Shown one piece after another: positions 1 to 7,698 of a DNA stretch of 22,322 nucleotides. The position numbers and the translations under genes are program-made. The stretch is taken from assembly GCA_964247735.1 (NCBI GenBank), contig CAXTVS010000052.1, forward strand, positions 1 to 22,322, read 5' to 3'. Under the pieces are notes generated by a model. The model was not told the origin of the DNA and made no database searches. It saw only the letters and a list, made by a program, of their open reading frames with translations. Each line of letters opens with the position of its first letter. Positions within the stretch are counted from its first letter, which is position 1. Origin of the DNA: Lichenicola sp964247735. GTDB lineage: Bacteria; Pseudomonadota; Alphaproteobacteria; Acetobacterales; Acetobacteraceae.

Positions 1-2
1 AC

Positions 3-221
3 GTCGACCTGTGCCGCAAGGCGCAGGCGCAGGGGCGGATCTGCGTGGTCGACCGCCGCGCCCGGCTGTACCACCTGGAGCGCCAGTCCCAGGGCGGGCA
101 GCAATCCTCCTGGCGGCTCAACCTGACCCTCTACAACGCGTGGCGGTTCCAGAACCGCTGGGTGAAGGCGGCACCGGTTCCGGTTCCGAGCGAGGCAGAG
201 CACTTGGACACCCCGGCATGA
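3..221 (+). CDS. GT2-family glycosyltransferase, C-terminal fragment (5' end outside window)
   Basis: An open frame enters from the left edge and ends at TGA 219-221, giving about 72 residues. The first residues read VDLCRKAQAQGR, which matches the 'ED(V)DLC.R...G' motif that closes the catalytic domain of family 2 (GT-A) glycosyltransferases of the rhamnosyltransferase type. Next come RLYHLERQSQ and a Trp/Arg-rich tail (LYNAWRFQNRW), also usual at the end of such enzymes. The stop overlaps the next start as ATGA, so the two genes are probably translationally coupled in one operon. The sugar donor and acceptor cannot be deduced from this fragment. The family is fairly secure; the exact role is unknown. 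Confidence 0.7.
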   Translation, partial: VDLCRKAQAQGRICVVDRRARLYHLERQSQGGQQSSWRLNLTLYNAWRFQNRWVKAAPVPVPSEAEHLDTPA

Positions 222-1660
222 GCGAGCTTGCCACCCGCGCGTCGTTCCTGCCGCCCGGCAGCGGGCCGGCAGCGCCACGGCGGGCGCTGCCCAGCGTCCT
301 GGTGATGACGCATTCGCATCCGAAGCTGACCCGCGGCGGTGCGGAGATCTCGGCCTTCACCCTGTTCCGCGAGCTCAAGGCACGCGGCGCCACGGCGTGG
401 CTGCTGGGCTGCTCCAGCCCGAAGAGCGAGGCGCGGCTCGGCGCCACCCTGACCCAGCCATACGGGCCGGACGACTACGTCTATCATCCCAACGCCCCGT
501 TCGACTACTTCAAGTTCGCCAACCCCGACCCCCAGTTCCCCAAGGTCCTCGAGGAGCTGGTGGCGGAGCTGAAGCCGGACATCGTGCACACGCACCATTT
601 CGTCCGGTTCGGGGTCGAGATGTTCTCCGCGATCCGCCGCGGCTGGCCGCAGGCCAAGATCGTGCTCAGCCTCCACGAGTACCTGGCCATCTGCAACCAT
701 CACGGCCAGATGATGAAGACCAGGACGTTCCGCCTGTGCGAGAAGGAAAGCTATTCCGCCTGTGCCGCCTGCTTCCCGGAGTACGGCGAGCGCGACTTCT
801 TCCTGCGCAAGCGCTACCTGCAGATGTTCTTCGACGACGTCGACCTGTTCATCTCGCCGAGCCACTTCCTGGCCGGGCGCTTCCGTAGCTGGGGCCTGCC
901 GGACGAGAAGCTGGCGGTGCTGGAGAACATGCCGCCGGAGCGTGACGGCAGCCCGTTCGCCGAGGCCTGGACGTCGCCGAACAGGGCGCCGGAGCCGCTG
1001 GCGCCCGGCTCGCTGCCGTCGCGCAGCGTGACCGCGCCCGCCGGCGCGTCGGCGCGGCTGTCGCAGCTGCGCCGGCCGGGCCAGGTCACGCCTGCGGCGC
1101 GCGGCGGCCTGCGCACGCTGCGCTTCGGCTTCTTCGGCCAGATGTCGCCGTTGAAGGGCATCACCGTGCTGATGGAGGCGGCACGCCGGCTGAACACGCT
1201 CGGCATCACCAACGCGGTGATCGAGATCTACGGCGACTATTCGAGCCAGCCGCTCGAGTTCCAGAAGGTGGTCGAGGAGTCGCTGGAGGAGGCGGGCGAG
1301 AACGTCGTGTTCCACGGCGCCTACGACAACTCCCAGGTCAACGCGCTGATGCAGGGGATCGACGCCATGGTGATCCCCTCCACCTGGTGGGAGAACTCCC
1401 CCGTCGTGATCCAGGAAGCGTTCACCAACGGCAAGCCGGTGATCTGCTCCAACATCGGCGGCATGGCCGAGAAGGTCACCCACGGCGTCAACGGCATGCA
1501 TTTCGAGGTGAGCCGCCCGGCCAGCCTGGCGGAGGTGCTGGCGGACCTCGCGACCCATCCCGACAAGCTGGCGGCCCTGGCCGCCGGCGTCCACCCGCCG
1601 CCGACCGCCGACGAGGTGCTGGACCAGCACCTGGATCTTTACGATCGCGTTCTGTCTTGA
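218..1660 (+). CDS. GT4-family glycosyltransferase (GT-B fold)
   Basis: This 480-residue cytoplasmic transferase probably adds one sugar to a glycan precursor. The start is ATG 218, which overlaps the previous stop (ATGA); the frame is open further upstream but that stretch lies inside the preceding gene. The N-terminal Rossmann half (about 25-240) has the glycine-rich 'RGGAE' element of GT4 acceptor domains and HTHHF near residue 125. The C-terminal half (about 300-480) has 'GFFGQMSPLKG' and the EX7E signature ENSPVVIQE near 391-399, which contacts the nucleotide-sugar in GT4 enzymes. Between the halves, about residues 244-300, lies an unusual Pro/Ala/Arg/Ser-rich, probably disordered insert. 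Kdo genes downstream support a capsule or LPS role. Donor and linkage are unknown. Confidence 0.85.
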   Translation: MSELATRASFLPPGSGPAAPRRALPSVLVMTHSHPKLTRGGAEISAFTLFRELKARGATAWLLGCSSPKSEARLGATLTQPYGPDDYVYHPNAPFDYFKFANPDPQFPKVLEELVAELKPDIVHTHHFVRFGVEMFSAIRRGWPQAKIVLSLHEYLAICNHHGQMMKTRTFRLCEKESYSACAACFPEYGERDFFLRKRYLQMFFDDVDLFISPSHFLAGRFRSWGLPDEKLAVLENMPPERDGSPFAEAWTSPNRAPEPLAPGSLPSRSVTAPAGASARLSQLRRPGQVTPAARGGLRTLRFGFFGQMSPLKGITVLMEAARRLNTLGITNAVIEIYGDYSSQPLEFQKVVEESLEEAGENVVFHGAYDNSQVNALMQGIDAMVIPSTWWENSPVVIQEAFTNGKPVICSNIGGMAEKVTHGVNGMHFEVSRPASLAEVLADLATHPDKLAALAAGVHPPPTADEVLDQHLDLYDRVLS

Positions 1661-1740
1661 ACCGGCCCGGGAAATGTTCCTAACCTTGCCATGACGAATT
1701 GTGCGATGCACCAGCGTGCAGCAGGAAGGCGGAAGCGGGG

Positions 1741-2856
1741 ATGAACGGCGTGATGATCAAGGGGGCGGTCGACAGGCTCGACAGCGACAGCGCAGTCGGC
1801 TGGCTGTATGGCAGCGACTACACCGCGCCGCCGATCGTACGCGCCTTCCTGCATCACGAGATGATCGGCGAAGGCGTGGCCGACGCGCACCGCCCGGACC
1901 TGGAGCAGGTCGGGCTCGGCGACGGCCGCTGCGGCTTCGAGATCCGCTTCTCCCGGTCGATCGATCCCGCCTACCTGCCGTTCGTGACGATCAAGCCGAA
2001 CGACGTCGACCTGCACCTGCCGATCCCGTCCAGCGGCGCCGCCTATATCGACCTCATCAACGCCGTGCTAGTCGGCTATCCCGGCACCGGACGCTCCCGC
2101 TCGGTGCTGGGTGGCCTGTGGACCGACCGGCTGGACGCGCCGCAACTGCTCGCGGGCCGGATCGCAGTCGGCGCATCCGCCGCCGAGCTGCAGCCGGCCC
2201 TGCAGGAGCTGATCCGCAACGGCCACGTCCTGCTGCACAACGCCCTCGCCCCGAACGGGGTCGGCGGCCGTGACATCGCCAACTTCCACGTCGCCACCGG
2301 CGCCCATCCTCCGGAGGAGGACGGCCGGCTGCGCTCCGCCCTTACCGGGATCGCCGGCCTGCTGTTCCGCGAGTCGGTGGTGCGGCTGCTGCGCGCGGTG
2401 TTCGACGACCATCCGGTGATCTACCGGCTCGACATGGTGCCGGGTACCACCGGCTTCGCCCAGGCGTCCAGCATGGAGGAGCTGCCCTCGCCGGGCGAGT
2501 GCGTGGCGCTCTACGCCGGCAACCCGGACAGCCCGGTGCGGATCGACATCGTGCGCGACAGCCACGAGATGGCGGAGTTCGGCCCGGACGGCCGCTCCCG
2601 CTGGACCGGCGCGGGTGCCGCGGAGCTGGCCCGCTACGCCGCCGAAGCCGGGCTGTCGATCGAGAGCCTGGAGCTGGACGCGCTGGACATCGCCATCCTC
2701 AGCCCCGGCCTGGTGCACCGGGTGGCGGCGGAGCCGGAAGCGCCGGCGCTGCGCGCGGTGCTGGCGCCGCGCCGGGTCACGCCCACCCGCTTCCTGACCG
2801 GCGACGGCAGCTGGTCCGAGGTCGGGCACGTATCGGGCGCGCGGATCCGGGTGTAG
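1741..2856 (+). CDS. Uncharacterised protein with 'GWLY'-type N-terminal domain and possible jelly-roll C-terminal domain
   Basis: I do not recognise a named family. I chose ATG 1741 (371 aa) because a purine-rich GGAAGCGGGG lies just before it; an in-frame ATG at 1699 would add 14 residues. Residues 1-90 form a probable beta-sandwich: 'IKGAVDRL....VGWLYGSD', then 'GEGVADAHRPDLEQVGLGDGRCGFEI'. Similar 'GW...A..R.DL...G..GF' domains occur in alphaproteobacterial glycan-locus proteins. Residues about 110-371 start with 'GGLWTDRLDA', and the layout ('NGHVLLHNAL', 'CVALYAG', 'DIAILSPGLVHRV') loosely recalls phytanoyl-CoA dioxygenase-like jelly rolls. I see no clear HxD iron motif, so a dioxygenase role is speculative. 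It lies between a GT4 gene and kdsA, so a glycan role is likely. There is no signal peptide. Confidence 0.6.
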   Translation: MNGVMIKGAVDRLDSDSAVGWLYGSDYTAPPIVRAFLHHEMIGEGVADAHRPDLEQVGLGDGRCGFEIRFSRSIDPAYLPFVTIKPNDVDLHLPIPSSGAAYIDLINAVLVGYPGTGRSRSVLGGLWTDRLDAPQLLAGRIAVGASAAELQPALQELIRNGHVLLHNALAPNGVGGRDIANFHVATGAHPPEEDGRLRSALTGIAGLLFRESVVRLLRAVFDDHPVIYRLDMVPGTTGFAQASSMEELPSPGECVALYAGNPDSPVRIDIVRDSHEMAEFGPDGRSRWTGAGAAELARYAAEAGLSIESLELDALDIAILSPGLVHRVAAEPEAPALRAVLAPRRVTPTRFLTGDGSWSEVGHVSGARIRV

Positions 2857-2931
2857 GATCACCGCCCCGGCCAAATGGCGGAAAACCTCCGTCACCGCCG
2901 GACGAGGTTTGTCCGAGGAGATCCGGTCCTG

Positions 2932-3801
2932 TTGGAGTTTGCGCCGAACCCGGTGGTGGCGGTGGGCGACGTGCGGTTCGGCAACGCCCTGCCGTTGTCC
3001 CTGATCGCCGGCCCCTGCCAGATCGAGAGCCGGGACCACGCCTTCGAGTGCGCCACGGCGTTGCGCGAGATCGCCCGCCGGCTCGGCATCGGCCTCGTGT
3101 TCAAGAGCTCCTACGACAAGGCGAACCGGACCAGCCGGTCCGGTCCGCGCGGCGTCGGGCTGCATCGGGCGATCGAGATCTTCGCCGACATCCGGGACGC
3201 CCTGGACGTGCCGGTGCTGACCGACGTGCATGAGCGCGCGCACTGCGCCGTGGTGGCCGAGGTGGCCGACGTGCTGCAGATCCCGGCCTTTCTGTGCCGG
3301 CAGACCGACCTCCTCGTCGCGGCGGCCGAGACCGGCCGCGTGGTCAACGTCAAGAAGGGCCAGTTCCTGGCGCCCTGGGACATGGGCAACGTGCTGGACA
3401 AGGTGACCGGCGCCGGCAACCGCAACGTGCTCGCGACCGAGCGCGGCACCTCGTTCGGCTACAACACCCTGGTGTCCGACTTCCGCGGCCTGCCGGTGAT
3501 GGCGGGCTTCGGCGCCCCGGTGGTGTTCGACGCCACCCACTCGGTGCAGCAGCCCGGCGGCCAGGGCAGCCGCTCCGGCGGGCAGCGCGAGTTCGTCCCG
3601 GTGCTGGCCCGCGCCGCGGTCGCGGTGGGGGTGGCGGGCGTGTTCATCGAGACCCACCCCGATCCCGATCATGCCCCGTCCGACGGCCCGAACATGATCG
3701 CGCTGCGCGACTTCGAACCCCTGGTCGCCGGCCTGCTGCGCTACGATCGCCTGACCAAGGGACTGCCGGATCAGGCGGGATCGCCGGATGCGGCGGGCTG
3801 A
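2932..3801 (+). CDS. kdsA: 3-deoxy-8-phosphooctulonate synthase (Kdo-8-phosphate synthase)
   Basis: KdsA condenses phosphoenolpyruvate with arabinose-5-phosphate to Kdo-8-phosphate in the cytoplasm. Visible family signatures are LIAGPCQIES, FKSSYDKANRTS, TDVHE, IPAFLCRQTDLL, VKKGQFLAPWDM and DATHSVQQPG. The Cys in AGPC (residue 29), His203, Glu240 and Asp251 have the same spacing as the metal ligands of Aquifex KdsA (C11/H185/E222/D233), which puts this enzyme in the metal-dependent class rather than the E. coli type. I favour a TTG start at 2932 (289 aa), preceded by GAGGAG at 2915-2920, because the conserved N-terminus begins just after it. ATG 2875 in the same frame would add 19 basic residues with no ribosome-binding site. 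kdsB and kdsD follow, so arabinose-5-phosphate supply and CMP activation are encoded together. Confidence 0.95.
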   Translation: MEFAPNPVVAVGDVRFGNALPLSLIAGPCQIESRDHAFECATALREIARRLGIGLVFKSSYDKANRTSRSGPRGVGLHRAIEIFADIRDALDVPVLTDVHERAHCAVVAEVADVLQIPAFLCRQTDLLVAAAETGRVVNVKKGQFLAPWDMGNVLDKVTGAGNRNVLATERGTSFGYNTLVSDFRGLPVMAGFGAPVVFDATHSVQQPGGQGSRSGGQREFVPVLARAAVAVGVAGVFIETHPDPDHAPSDGPNMIALRDFEPLVAGLLRYDRLTKGLPDQAGSPDAAG

Positions 3802-3828
3802 GGCAGCCGGCGCGCCGGGTCCGTCCCG

Positions 3829-4557
3829 ATGAACCCGATCGTCGTCGTGCCGGCCAGGCTCGGCTCCACCCGCCTGCCGGACAAGCCGCTGGCGTCGATC
3901 GCCGGCCTGCCGATGGTGGTGCACGTGTGGCGCCGCGCCATGGAAACGGAGCTCGGGCCCGTGCTGGTGGCGACCGACCACGTGCTGATCGCCGACGCGG
4001 TGCGGGAAGCGGGCGGCCGGGCGGTGCTGACCCGCACCGACCATCCCTCCGGCACCGACCGGATCGCCGAGGCGCTCCGGCTGGTGGACCCGGACCGCCG
4101 GCACGACGTGGTGGTCAACCTCCAGGGCGACCTGCCGACCGTGGCGCCATCCGTGAGCCGCGCCGCCGCCGCCCTGCTGGAGGACGCGGAGGTGGCGGTG
4201 GGCACCGCGGTCGCACCCGCCACGCCGGGGGAGGCGGCAACCGACAGCGTGGTCAAGATGGTCGGCAGTCCACTGGGCGGCGGACGCTTCCGTGCCCTCT
4301 ACTTCACCCGCGCCCGGGCGCCCTGGGGCGAGGGCCCGCTCTACCACCACATCGGCCTGTACGCCTGGCGGCGGGCGGCGTTCGAGCGCTTCGTGGCGCT
4401 GCCGCCCTCCATGCTGGAACGGCGCGAGCGCCTGGAGCAGCTGCGCGCGCTGGAAGCGGGGATGCGGATCGACGCGGTGCTGGTCGACGACGTGCCGCTC
4501 GGGGTCGACACGCCGGACGACCTCCTGCGCGCGCGTCTCCTGATGGGAGGCCGATGA
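3829..4557 (+). CDS. kdsB: 3-deoxy-manno-octulosonate cytidylyltransferase (CMP-Kdo synthetase)
   Basis: KdsB activates Kdo with CTP to CMP-Kdo, the donor for Kdo transferases of lipid A core and of group-2 capsule linkers. The 242-residue length is close to the usual ~250. Signatures are the N-terminal nucleotide-binding motif IVVVPARLGSTRLPDKPL, the Kdo-specifying 'RTDHPSGTDRIAEA' and the metal-binding 'NLQGDLPT', followed by a late 'GVDTPDDL'. It lies 27 bases after kdsA, and its stop overlaps the kdsD start by one base, so it belongs to the Kdo operon. The cassette could be dedicated to the capsule, with housekeeping copies elsewhere, but that cannot be seen here. Confidence 0.95.
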   Translation: MNPIVVVPARLGSTRLPDKPLASIAGLPMVVHVWRRAMETELGPVLVATDHVLIADAVREAGGRAVLTRTDHPSGTDRIAEALRLVDPDRRHDVVVNLQGDLPTVAPSVSRAAAALLEDAEVAVGTAVAPATPGEAATDSVVKMVGSPLGGGRFRALYFTRARAPWGEGPLYHHIGLYAWRRAAFERFVALPPSMLERRERLEQLRALEAGMRIDAVLVDDVPLGVDTPDDLLRARLLMGGR

Positions 4558-5582
4558 TGGCGCCCGCCCCCGCGCCGCTGGCGGCCGGCCGGCCGCAGCA
4601 CGGCGGCCCGGACGTCGTCGCCGCCGCCGCGGACAGCGTCGCCCGGACCATCGAGATCGAGCGCGGCGGCCTGCAGTCGATCCGGCACGCCCTGGCGGGC
4701 GGGCTCGCGGCAGCGTTCGCGCGCGCCGCCGACCTGATCGAGCGCGCCGGCGGCAGCGTGGTCGTCACCGGCATGGGCAAGTCCGGCCACGTCGGCAAGA
4801 AGGTGGCGGCGACCCTCGCCTCCACCGGCACGCCCAGCCACTACATCCATCCGGCCGAGGCCAGCCACGGCGACCTCGGCGCGCTGCGCGACGGCGACGT
4901 GGTGCTGGCGATGTCCTGGTCCGGCGAGACGCCCGAGCTCGCCGACATCGTGGAATACACCCGCCGCTTCAACATGCCGCTGGTCGCCATCACCGCGTGT
5001 CCGGACAGCGCGCTGGGACGGGCCGCCGATGTCGGGCTGTTCCTGCCCGACGCGCAGGAAGCCTGCCCGAACGGCCTGGCGCCCACCACCTCGACCACCA
5101 TGCAGCTGGCGGTGGGCGACGCGCTGGCGATCCTGCTGCTGGAGCGGCGCGGCTTCACCGCCACCGACTTCAACCGGTATCATCCCGGCGGCAAGCTGGG
5201 TGCGCGCCTGATGGCGGTCGGCCGGCTGATGCACGCGGGCGAGGAGATGCCGATCGTGCCCGCCGGCGCGACGCTGTCGGAGGGGATCGTGGAGATGACC
5301 TCCAAGCGCTTCGGCATCGCCGGCGTGGTCGACGACGCCGGCGACCTGGTCGGCGTGCTGACCGACGGCGACGTGCGCCGGGCGTTCCAGAGCGGCTTCC
5401 GCGACCGGCCGATCGTGGAGGTGATGGGGCGCCGTCCGCAGACCGTGGGCGCCGACGCCCTGGCCGCCCGCGTGCTGGCGCAGATGAACGACGCGCGGAT
5501 CACCTGCATGTTCGTGGTGGCGGGGCGCCGGCCGGTCGGCCTGGTCCACGTGCACGACCTCCTGAGGGCGCGGATCGCTTGA
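4557..5582 (+). CDS. kdsD: Arabinose-5-phosphate isomerase (KdsD/KpsF)
   Basis: The enzyme interconverts ribulose-5-phosphate and arabinose-5-phosphate, the first step of Kdo synthesis. A SIS domain covers about residues 40-190, with VVTGMGKSGHVGKK (catalytic Lys region), HPAEASHGDLG, SWSGETPEL and NGLAPTTSTTMQLA. HPGGKLGA then leads into two CBS modules (about 215-341), where GIAGVVDD..LVGVLTDGDVRR is typical. Length (341 aa) fits the KdsD/KpsF family. ATG 4557 lies six bases after GGAGG (4546-4550) and overlaps the kdsB stop; ATG 4554 is also possible but too close to that site. Tight linkage to kdsB and kdsA is typical of group-2 capsule loci, where the gene is called kpsF. Confidence 0.95.
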   Translation: MAPAPAPLAAGRPQHGGPDVVAAAADSVARTIEIERGGLQSIRHALAGGLAAAFARAADLIERAGGSVVVTGMGKSGHVGKKVAATLASTGTPSHYIHPAEASHGDLGALRDGDVVLAMSWSGETPELADIVEYTRRFNMPLVAITACPDSALGRAADVGLFLPDAQEACPNGLAPTTSTTMQLAVGDALAILLLERRGFTATDFNRYHPGGKLGARLMAVGRLMHAGEEMPIVPAGATLSEGIVEMTSKRFGIAGVVDDAGDLVGVLTDGDVRRAFQSGFRDRPIVEVMGRRPQTVGADALAARVLAQMNDARITCMFVVAGRRPVGLVHVHDLLRARIA

Positions 5583-5635
5583 AGCCCTAGGCTCGCCTCG
5601 ACACGCGAGACTCGTTTCAGCACAGGAAAAGATTT

Positions 5636-5656
5636 TGGGATTTGCTCCAAATCCCA
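5636..5656. repeat. Perfect 9-bp inverted repeat with 3-base centre, after kdsD
   Basis: TGGGATTTG (5636-5644) is followed by CTC and its exact complement CAAATCCCA (5648-5656). It sits 54 bases after the kdsD stop in a stretch much richer in A+T than its surroundings, just upstream of a TAATATAAAATT block. It could be an operator overlapping the -35 of the promoter below or an attenuator/terminator hairpin. The downstream strand has no uninterrupted T run, so a classical terminator is not well supported. Confidence 0.55.
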
Positions 5657-5671
5657 CATCGTTAATATAAA
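5642..5671 (+). promoter_or_regulatory. Candidate sigma-70-like promoter for the pyruvyl transferase gene
   Basis: TTGCTC (5642-5647) and TATAAA (5666-5671; TAATAT overlaps at 5663) are 18 bases apart, in the most AT-rich block of the polysaccharide locus. A leader of about 75 bases would separate it from the start at 5750. The -35 is imperfect and overlaps the inverted repeat at 5636-5656. This is inferred from sequence pattern only. Confidence 0.4.
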
Positions 5672-5708
5672 ATTAAATTCTTGCAAAAAGGGTGTCCGAA
5701 GCTCATTA

Positions 5709-5729
5709 CGGTTGAAACACGTTCAACCG
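5709..5729. repeat. Perfect 8-bp inverted repeat in the leader of the pyruvyl transferase gene
   Basis: CGGTTGAA (5709-5716), the loop ACACG, then TTCAACCG (5722-5729). In RNA this would form a stem ending ten bases before the GGAG (5739-5742) that serves the GTG start at 5750, so it could influence translation or be a protein-binding site. It is one of two perfect inverted repeats in this leader; their arm sequences differ. Confidence 0.5.
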
Positions 5730-5749
5730 AATGGTTCCGGAGTTTTCCA

Positions 5750-6769
5750 GTGTCGGTAACGCACCTTTCCCGTCTGGCAGAAGACTACGGCCCGGAATCC
5801 GCCGCGAGCATCGACCAGCATTTTTCGATCGCGACCAAGGCCCTCAAGGTGCGCCGCGATCCTCCTGCCGAGGCCGGGCCCCCGTCGTCGATCGCGCCCG
5901 ATCGCGCCCGCCTGACCACCGCCCTCGCCTCCTTCCTGGCGACGCTCCGCGGCGAGGAGATCCTCTACTATCCCACGCCCGGCAACGGCGGCGACTGCGT
6001 GATCCAGGTCGGCGTCTACCAGGCGCTTGCCCGGGCCGGCGTCACCTTCAAGCCGATCAACCTGCAGGCCGACGTCACCGGGCGCACGGTCATGCTGGGC
6101 GGCGGCGCCAACCTGACGCCGCTCTATCGGGAACTGCGCGACGCGCTCGAGAGCCAGTTCCTCGACCGCTGCGGTCGCCTGATCATCCTGCCGCACACCA
6201 TACGCGGCAACGAGGACCTCCTGGCCAGGATGGACGAGCGGACGACCATCTTCTGCCGCGACCCGGAAAGCTACATCCACGTGCAGCGCCACGCCGCGAC
6301 CCGGGAGGTCCACCTCGACCACGACATGGCGGTCCATATCGACGTCGAACAGTTCTATCGCGACACCGCCCGCTATACCGACACGCCTGGCCTGTTCACC
6401 TCGCTCGTCACCCGGGCCGGACAGGTGTTCGATCCCGACGACCGGGACACCGTGAGGCCCTTCTTCCGCACCGATGGCGAGAAGGCGGCGCACATGACGG
6501 TGCCCGAGGGCAACCTCGACATTTCCAGGATCTTCGAGCTGGGCACCTGGCCGGAGAACTCGCACAAGGCGGTCTGGTGTTTCTTCGAGGCGATCCGGCG
6601 GTCCCGCCACGTCCTCACCGACCGGCTGCATGTCGGCATCGCGGCGTCCCTGCTGGAAAAGCCCTGTACTTTCTACGACAATTCCTATGGGAAGAATCGC
6701 ACAGTCTACCTGCATTCCATCAGGAAGTATACGCAGCCGGACATGCTGGATTTTGTCCAGGCGACATGA
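5750..6769 (+). CDS. Polysaccharide pyruvyl transferase family protein
   Basis: Members of this family (CsaB, ExoV, WcaK type) move the enolpyruvyl group of PEP onto a sugar to form a ketal, adding negative charge to exopolysaccharides or cell-wall polymers. Visible elements are PTPGNGGD near residue 75, typical of the N-terminal 'N.GD' loop; the central LGGGANL and IILPHTIRG; FCRDPES; and the C-terminal HVLTDRLHVGIAASLLEKP (TDRLH about 290-294) with DNSYGKN. I chose GTG 5750 (339 aa), seven bases after GGAG (5739-5742). A TTG at 5681 is in frame, but its extra 23 codons lack the GC-rich third positions of the rest and overlap an inverted repeat. It is separated from kdsD by a probable promoter region. 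The acceptor sugar is unknown. Confidence 0.85.
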   Translation: MSVTHLSRLAEDYGPESAASIDQHFSIATKALKVRRDPPAEAGPPSSIAPDRARLTTALASFLATLRGEEILYYPTPGNGGDCVIQVGVYQALARAGVTFKPINLQADVTGRTVMLGGGANLTPLYRELRDALESQFLDRCGRLIILPHTIRGNEDLLARMDERTTIFCRDPESYIHVQRHAATREVHLDHDMAVHIDVEQFYRDTARYTDTPGLFTSLVTRAGQVFDPDDRDTVRPFFRTDGEKAAHMTVPEGNLDISRIFELGTWPENSHKAVWCFFEAIRRSRHVLTDRLHVGIAASLLEKPCTFYDNSYGKNRTVYLHSIRKYTQPDMLDFVQAT

Positions 6770-6834
6770 GGCCAGCTTGACAACCCCCCGGATGACCGCA
6801 AGCTAGGACGTTCAAAGCCTGCGGAAAATGGTCG

Positions 6835-7698
6835 ATGCGTCTCGCTCTTCTGGTTCTGGCCTACCGCGAGCCCGAGGTGCTGCGACGCGCGATCCCGCTC
6901 TACAAGTCCGCCGGCTTCGACGTCTTCGTGCACCTGGACAAGAAGGCCGACACCGCCTCCTACCTGGCCCGCCTGGGTGACGCCGCCCGCCACTGCCGCC
7001 TGATCTACCGGCGGATCGACATCTTCTGGGCCGGGTTCTCGATGATCGAGGCCGAGCTCGCCCTGATCTTCGCGGCGATGGCGGAAGGGCAGTACGACCG
7101 GTTCACCCTGGTATCCGACGACACCTTCCCGGTCGTGCCCCAGGACCGGCTGCTGCAGGTCCTGCGCGAGGACCTCAACCGGGTGATGATCCGGAAGCTG
7201 GAGCCGGACGACCCCTTCATGAGCCGCTACTCGAACTTCTACCATTTCGACCATCCGGTAAGCTCCTTGCTCGGCCGGCAGATCGAGAGCGCCACCGTCG
7301 ACGACAGGTTCCTGACCGAGATGGCCTCGATCCAGCAGCTGAAGGACCGCGGCAAGAAGCAGGTCGACATCTACTACGGGTCGCAATGGTGGTCGCTGAC
7401 CGCCGCCAGCATGACCACCGTGCTGGAGGCGCTGGAAGGCGACGAGCACCTGTTCGCCTCGTTCAAGTACTCGGCGGTTCCGGACGAGATCCTGTTCCAG
7501 ACCCTGGTGGGCAACATGGTCGACCGGTCGGGCGTCCGGCAGGGCATGGTCTACGTGGAATGGTCGAAGGATCCCAGGCCCTACGTGTTCCGGCAGATGA
7601 ACGAGCTCGACGCGATCCCGCGCGACTACTGCTTCGTGCGCAAGGTCGGCTCGCACAGCACCGCGATCCTCGACGGGCTGACGGCGCGCTTCCTGTAG
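6835..7698 (+). CDS. Core-2/I-branching-type beta-glycosyltransferase (GT14-like)
   Basis: This 287-residue protein resembles bacterial members of the Core-2/I-branching enzyme family, cytoplasmic transferases that often make beta-1,6-GlcNAc or xylosyl-type linkages in animals; the bacterial specificity is open. Family signs in order are LALLVLAYREPEVLRRA (1-20), VFVHLDKKAD (about 31-40), RIDIFWAGFSMIEAEL (W..G.S), DRFTLVSDDTFPV (SDD.FP near 93), YYGSQWWSLT (about 180-188) and SAVPDEILFQTLVGN, the acidic 'PDE' catalytic region. There is no membrane anchor. It starts 65 bases after the pyruvyl transferase and runs in the same direction, so a shared transcript is plausible. Confidence 0.8.
   Translation: MRLALLVLAYREPEVLRRAIPLYKSAGFDVFVHLDKKADTASYLARLGDAARHCRLIYRRIDIFWAGFSMIEAELALIFAAMAEGQYDRFTLVSDDTFPVVPQDRLLQVLREDLNRVMIRKLEPDDPFMSRYSNFYHFDHPVSSLLGRQIESATVDDRFLTEMASIQQLKDRGKKQVDIYYGSQWWSLTAASMTTVLEALEGDEHLFASFKYSAVPDEILFQTLVGNMVDRSGVRQGMVYVEWSKDPRPYVFRQMNELDAIPRDYCFVRKVGSHSTAILDGLTARFL

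Noticed and set aside
131..1711. Long open frames opposite the glycosyltransferase and Kdo genes (also 2068-4350 and 9568-12822 on the - strand)
   Set aside because: Their products are rich in Arg, His, Gly and Val-Gln-Leu patterns typical of antisense shadows in GC-rich genes. No family motifs, and the opposite strands encode clear enzymes.
6777..6809. Exact TTGACA (6777-6782) before the GT14-like gene as a promoter
   Set aside because: No acceptable -10 lies 16-18 bases downstream; the nearest candidate, TAGGAC, is 21 bases away. A lone hexamer is weak evidence.
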